Positions 6,922 through 10,068 of a DNA stretch of 10,068 bases are shown here, in pieces. Under the pieces are notes generated by a model. That model ran no database searches, had not been told where the DNA came from, and saw only the letters and a program-made list of their open reading frames with translations. The first letter of the stretch is position 1; each line of letters starts with the position of its first letter. A program made the position numbers and the translations under genes. Origin of the DNA: an uncultured Micavibrio sp. (GTDB lineage Bacteria; Pseudomonadota; Alphaproteobacteria; Micavibrionales; UBA1664); NCBI GenBank assembly GCA_913057885.1, contig CAJXOI010000016.1, positions 1-10,068 on the forward strand, read 5' to 3'.

Positions 6922-8097
6922 GATGAGGTTAGGCAAATGTCCCACTGCGCCCATGGCTTGTTTCATGAAAAATTTCTTGGCATAGGGAATCTTTGATATG
7001 GCATGAAGGCCAAACCGCCGTGCCGCCCTCACACCGAAAAAATTAAATCCAAATAATTCATTCAATATATCCGTGGCGGCAACCATACCAACATTATCCA
7101 TACGTCGCATTGATTGATATTGTTTTAATAATGCTGCATCGCCAGGGTCAGATGCCCCGTTTAATGTTTCCGTTAACGCAGCGATATCGCGTAGGGACAT
7201 ATTTAATCCTTGCCCCGCAATCGGGTGCATACCATGTGCGGCCTCGGCAACCAAAACCATGCGATCGCCGATATATTTGTGTGCCTTAACCAAATTTAGT
7301 GGCCATGCTGCTCTACTGCCCTGCACGCTCACATCGCCGTATAAATCACCGCACCGTGTTTGTAATGCTGCGTTAAAGACATCATCGCTACATTTTGTCC
7401 ATTGATTGGCTTCTGCGCCGGGTATCGTCCATACAACGGCGCTGCGATTATCCGTAAAGGGTAAAACGGCAAATGGTCCTTGGGTGCGGAAATGTTCCAA
7501 CGCCATACCATTATGGGGTTTTGTATGATTGATCAGGCATACAATCGCCGATTGCTTATAATCCTTTTTGAATGTCTGAATGCCCATCCATTTGCGGGTA
7601 AAGCTGTTGCGGCCATCGGCACCAATCACAAGCTGCACCGTAATCGTTTCATCATTTTGTAAGGTCACTTCGACGGAATTTTGCTGCGTTTTAAAATCGG
7701 TGACCGATTGTCCCGTTAGGTGCGTGATATTTTTGTTTTTTGCAACATGACTCATTAAAACCTGTCGTAAATCACGGTTATCAACAATCCACCCAAACCC
7801 TTCCGCATCAATATCCGTGGCGTTAAATTCCAATTCGACAGGGGAATCTTCGTCCAATATTAAAATATCGCGGATGCATTCCGCGAGTTCTTCCATATCT
7901 GCCCAGACCCCTGCGTTTTTGAGCAAGTTTCTTGATCCCCATGAAATGGCGGTTGTGCGAATATCTGAATTGATTTGGTTTTTGGGGTCATCACGGTCAA
8001 TGCATATAACCGTCCAGCCCTGTTGCGCCAACAAGATAGATTGCGTCAAACCCGCAAGCCCACCGCCAATGACGGCAATATCATATATTTTTGTCAT
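6907..8097 (-). CDS. UbiH/UbiF/COQ6-family FAD-dependent hydroxylase (ubiquinone synthesis)
   Basis: This 396-residue class A flavoprotein monooxygenase most likely hydroxylates the ring of a ubiquinone precursor at the inner membrane, using FAD, NAD(P)H and O2. The FAD-binding Rossmann motif GGGLAG is at 11-16. The family motif RTTAIS is at 47-52, FGWIVDNRDLR is at 101-111, and the DG motif GADGR is at 159-163. The flavin ribityl motif at 280-303 reads MVLVAEAAHGMHPIAGQG and onward. There the usual Gly-Asp is replaced by Ala284-Glu285; Glu at the second position also occurs in some alphaproteobacterial UbiL proteins. Which ring position it acts on (UbiH, UbiF, UbiI or UbiL type) cannot be decided here, so no symbol is given. 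The ATG is 2 bases after the yggS stop. The nearest Shine-Dalgarno-like GGAG is about 16 bases away, so translation is probably coupled to yggS. The stop overlaps the opposing rnr gene. Confidence 0.88.
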   Translation of the reverse strand: MTKIYDIAVIGGGLAGLTQSILLAQQGWTVICIDRDDPKNQINSDIRTTAISWGSRNLLKNAGVWADMEELAECIRDILILDEDSPVELEFNATDIDAEGFGWIVDNRDLRQVLMSHVAKNKNITHLTGQSVTDFKTQQNSVEVTLQNDETITVQLVIGADGRNSFTRKWMGIQTFKKDYKQSAIVCLINHTKPHNGMALEHFRTQGPFAVLPFTDNRSAVVWTIPGAEANQWTKCSDDVFNAALQTRCGDLYGDVSVQGSRAAWPLNLVKAHKYIGDRMVLVAEAAHGMHPIAGQGLNMSLRDIAALTETLNGASDPGDAALLKQYQSMRRMDNVGMVAATDILNELFGFNFFGVRAARRFGLHAISKIPYAKKFFMKQAMGAVGHLPNLIKKAG

Positions 8098-8099
8098 GG

Positions 8100-8720
8100 T
8101 TATGAAATACGCTCTCCAAAAATCTTTGATCCTACCCTAATATGCGTTGCGCCGTATTCAAGCGCAAGGGAATAATCATTCGACATCCCCATCGACAGAT
8201 GCTTTAGGCCCAATTGTTTTGCATTTTGCGCCAATAATCCGAAATGCAATCCCGCAGGTTCATCAATAGGGGGTATGCACATCAAACCCAAAATGTTCAT
8301 TTTTAAATCACGACAAAAGTTATGAAAATCTTGTAATTCATTGATCGATATACCGGTCTTTTGGTCTTCATCACCGGTATTCACCTGGATAAAACAGGGC
8401 ATATCAGGGGCGTGTTTGATAATTTCACGAGCCAGTTTTTCGCGATCAAGTGTTTGAATTACATCAAATAAGACGCAGGCCGCTTTAACCTTATTAGTTT
8501 GCAGCGGCCCAATTAAATGGAGTTTGAGGTCAGGGTATTGATTGCGGCGTTGATCCCATCTGGCCTCAGCCTCTTGAACGCGATTTTCACCAAAAACACG
8601 ATGGCCACAGGCTAGCACTTCGTCAATCCGTTCATCGGGTTGCTTTTTTGATACAGCGATCAATTCCGCATCATACTGTTTTATGTTGTCTTTAATGTTT
8701 TGGAGGTTAGCCGTAATCAT
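8100..8720 (-). CDS. yggS: YggS/PROSC-family pyridoxal phosphate homeostasis protein
   Basis: This 206-residue single-domain fold-type III PLP-binding protein has no known catalytic activity. The family keeps vitamin B6 and amino-acid pools in balance. Lys25 in LIAVSK is the expected PLP-binding lysine. Other family signatures follow: FGENRVQE at 43-50, HLIGPLQTNK at 68-77, VNTGDEDQKTGI at 113-124, GLMCIPP at 145-151, LSMGMSNDY at 175-183 and ATHIRVGSKIFGER at 191-204. It is slightly shorter than the usual 220-235 residues because the N-terminal helix is trimmed. The ATG lies inside the end of the icmT gene, overlapping it by 14 bases. Only a weak purine run (AAAAGAAAA) precedes the ATG, so coupling to icmT translation is likely. 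It lies second in a three-gene operon ahead of the flavin hydroxylase. Confidence 0.94.
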   Translation of the reverse strand: MITANLQNIKDNIKQYDAELIAVSKKQPDERIDEVLACGHRVFGENRVQEAEARWDQRRNQYPDLKLHLIGPLQTNKVKAACVLFDVIQTLDREKLAREIIKHAPDMPCFIQVNTGDEDQKTGISINELQDFHNFCRDLKMNILGLMCIPPIDEPAGLHFGLLAQNAKQLGLKHLSMGMSNDYSLALEYGATHIRVGSKIFGERIS

Positions 8721-8997
8721 GGAATTTTCTTTTGCGTATCCACAGCCACGCAGGGCGCTTTCGACCTAATATCCATGATCGAAACCCTCGGATTGCCGCA
8801 TCAAAAACGAGCCCCTTTTTTTCCAGGAACCAGAAAAACATCATCACGGCGATAAATAAACCAAATGTCCAAAACCGCATATGTAGGATAAAAACCATCA
8901 AAAAGGCTGCCGCGCGGGCATCAACCATAAAAAACCGCACCGGTTTCATGGTATTCCGCCAGTGATAGTCCATTTCGGTTTCATAATCGACAGCCAT
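8707..8997 (-). CDS. icmT: IcmT-like inner-membrane component of a type IVB secretion system
   Basis: This 96-residue membrane protein carries the IcmT/TraK signature HWRNTMKPVRFFMVDARAAA (residues 12-31). A hydrophobic stretch from about 30 to 58 follows, containing LHMRFWTF and ending in WFLEKKG. A basic amphipathic tail then includes IRGFRSWILGRKRPAWLW. Legionella IcmT is about 86 aa and is needed for Dot/Icm function, including pore formation and exit from the host cell; R64-type conjugation systems have a counterpart. ATG at 8995-8997 is chosen because it is the first in frame. Met9 (8971-8973) is an alternative that would better match the usual short N-terminus. Neither start has a strong ribosome binding site. 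The gene heads an operon with yggS and a ubiquinone hydroxylase gene, away from icmB, whereas in Legionella it lies with other icm genes. The identification rests on remembered family motifs. Confidence 0.85.
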   Translation of the reverse strand: MAVDYETEMDYHWRNTMKPVRFFMVDARAAAFLMVFILHMRFWTFGLFIAVMMFFWFLEKKGLVFDAAIRGFRSWILGRKRPAWLWIRKRKFHDYG

Positions 8998-9094
8998 AAA
9001 TATTATCTTAACCCATATTTCCTAAAATAAAAATTAAAGAATAAATCGAAAAATCATGTAAGATTTCTATATCAAAATACAAAGGTGGGAAAAA
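8998..9094. promoter_or_regulatory. AT-rich divergent intergenic region between icmT and the dehydrogenase gene
   Basis: These 97 bases separate two divergent genes and must hold promoters for both, but no convincing -35/-10 pair is visible on either strand. TAAGAT (9059-9064) could serve as a + strand -10, with only a poor TTAAAG (9034-9039) 19 bases upstream. The ribosome binding site for the + gene is AAGGTGGG (9082-9089), 5 bases before the ATG. The high A+T content would suit promoter opening or binding of an activator. Confidence 0.45.
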
Positions 9095-10068
9095 ATGGAT
9101 ATTCAAAAAGTTGCCGTCATTGGTGCAGGTGTCATGGGAAGCGGCATTGCCGCACAAATAACAAATGCAGGCATACCTGTTCTATTGCTTGATATTGTTC
9201 CTGACGGTGCAGAAAACCGCAATGTCATTGCCGAGGGTGCGGTGCAAAAAATGCTAAAGGCCGATCCGGCCCCGTTAATGGTGAAACGCAATGCCAAATT
9301 GATTGAATGCGGGAATCTGGAAGACGACCTTGATAAGCTCAAGGAGTGCGACTGGATCGTCGAAGTTGTTCTGGAAGACCTTTCGGTTAAACACGAAACC
9401 TACAAAAAAATTGCCAAACACCGCAAAAAAGGATCCATCGTATCATCCAATACATCGACCATTCTGCTGTCCAAGCTGACCGAAGGTATGGACAAAGACA
9501 TGCTGAAAAACTTCATGATTACGCATTTCTTTAATCCTGTCCGCTATATGCGTCTTTTGGAAATCATACAAGGGGATGCAACGGATCAAAAGGCGGTTGA
9601 TGAAATTGCTGCGTTTTGTGATGTCAAATTGGGTAAGGGCGTTGTGCATTGCGCGGACAGCCCGGGGTTCATTGTGAACCGCATTTTGACATTCTGGATG
9701 CAAAAGGCATTGAATGTTGCCTTGGATAAAAATGTCCCGGTTGAAGTTGCGGATGCCGTTCTGTCCAAACCCATTGGTGTACCAAAGACGGGTGTTTTTG
9801 GATTGATCGATTTGGTCGGGGTTGATTTGATTCCGTATTTGTCAAAATCTTTGCTGTCCACTCTTCCAAAAGATGATGCGTACGCCAAAATTTACCAAGA
9901 GGTGGCGTTTATCAATGAAATGATTGATGCGGGTTATAAGGGTCGTAAAGGTCACGGCGGGTTTTACCGCCTCAACCCCGACGCCCCCAAGGGGACAAAA
10001 GAAAAACAATCAGTGACATTAGCGATGGATGGTTTCGACGCGGCGAAATCCTATAAAAAGGCTGACAA
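9095..10068 (+). CDS. FadN-like 3-hydroxyacyl-CoA dehydrogenase, partial (runs off right edge)
   Basis: An open frame of 324 complete codons begins at ATG 9095 and reaches the window edge without a stop. It encodes an NAD-dependent (S)-3-hydroxyacyl-CoA dehydrogenase, the third step of beta-oxidation. The Rossmann motif GAGVMG is at 10-15 and LLLDIVPDGAENRN follows. VSSNTST lies around residues 116-122, with Ser118 and Asn119 in the active site. THFFNP contains the catalytic His144, and RLLEII contains Glu156. DSPGFIVNRI marks the switch to the C-terminal domain, and GYKGRKGHGGFYRL lies near the edge. The wording matches the long alphaproteobacterial and FadN/YusL-type proteins (about 770-790 aa), in which a dehydrogenase precedes an enoyl-CoA hydratase domain. 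The short 3-hydroxybutyryl-CoA dehydrogenases of about 290 aa would already have ended. The hydratase half would lie beyond the window. It is divergent from icmT and probably starts its own transcription unit. Confidence 0.93.
   Translation, partial: MDIQKVAVIGAGVMGSGIAAQITNAGIPVLLLDIVPDGAENRNVIAEGAVQKMLKADPAPLMVKRNAKLIECGNLEDDLDKLKECDWIVEVVLEDLSVKHETYKKIAKHRKKGSIVSSNTSTILLSKLTEGMDKDMLKNFMITHFFNPVRYMRLLEIIQGDATDQKAVDEIAAFCDVKLGKGVVHCADSPGFIVNRILTFWMQKALNVALDKNVPVEVADAVLSKPIGVPKTGVFGLIDLVGVDLIPYLSKSLLSTLPKDDAYAKIYQEVAFINEMIDAGYKGRKGHGGFYRLNPDAPKGTKEKQSVTLAMDGFDAAKSYKKAD

Noticed and set aside
6908..6931. Inverted repeat TAACCT/AGGTTA at the rnr-hydroxylase junction as a bidirectional terminator
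   Set aside because: The stem is 6 bp with a 12-base loop that contains the T run. No U tract follows the stem on either strand, so it does not fit an intrinsic terminator.
7817..8140. 107-codon + strand frame opposite the start of the hydroxylase gene
   Set aside because: It is antisense to a gene with clear FAD-binding motifs and has no recognisable protein features.

Overview
The window looks like a chromosomal segment of a moderate-GC, free-living or host-associated alphaproteobacterium. The long 3-hydroxyacyl-CoA dehydrogenase, the UbiH-type hydroxylase and the Tas-like reductase all read as alphaproteobacterial in style. A Micavibrionales- or Rhodospirillales-like lineage is only a guess. 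No mobile element, CRISPR array, tRNA or rRNA is visible, and no gene-free gap reaches 300 bases.

Bases 1-3800 (+ strand) hold the end of a type IVB (Dot/Icm-like) secretion cluster. It starts with the last 29 codons of a gene that by position is probably icmJ/dotN. Next is a full-length IcmB/DotO ATPase (1002 aa), and then an unrecognised 211-aa single-pass membrane protein whose start overlaps the icmB stop by one base. Bases 3832-4884 encode a Tas-type aldo/keto reductase. Bases 4946-6910 encode a short, divergent RNase R, preceded by a good sigma70-type promoter.

From 6907 to 8997 the genes run on the - strand. Transcription order is icmT (a second, separate Dot/Icm component), then yggS (PLP homeostasis), then a UbiH/UbiF/COQ6-type flavin hydroxylase. 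They overlap or nearly touch and look like one operon. The hydroxylase converges on the RNase R gene so tightly that the two stop codons share one TTAA. An AT-rich divergent intergenic region (8998-9094) separates icmT from a + strand gene for a FadN-like 3-hydroxyacyl-CoA dehydrogenase, which runs off the right edge.

The most notable point is that two Dot/Icm-type components lie in one window but in different transcription units: icmB at the end of a secretion cluster, and icmT about 5.5 kb away heading a housekeeping operon. The 211-aa protein coupled to icmB is the best candidate for an undescribed lineage-specific secretion component.
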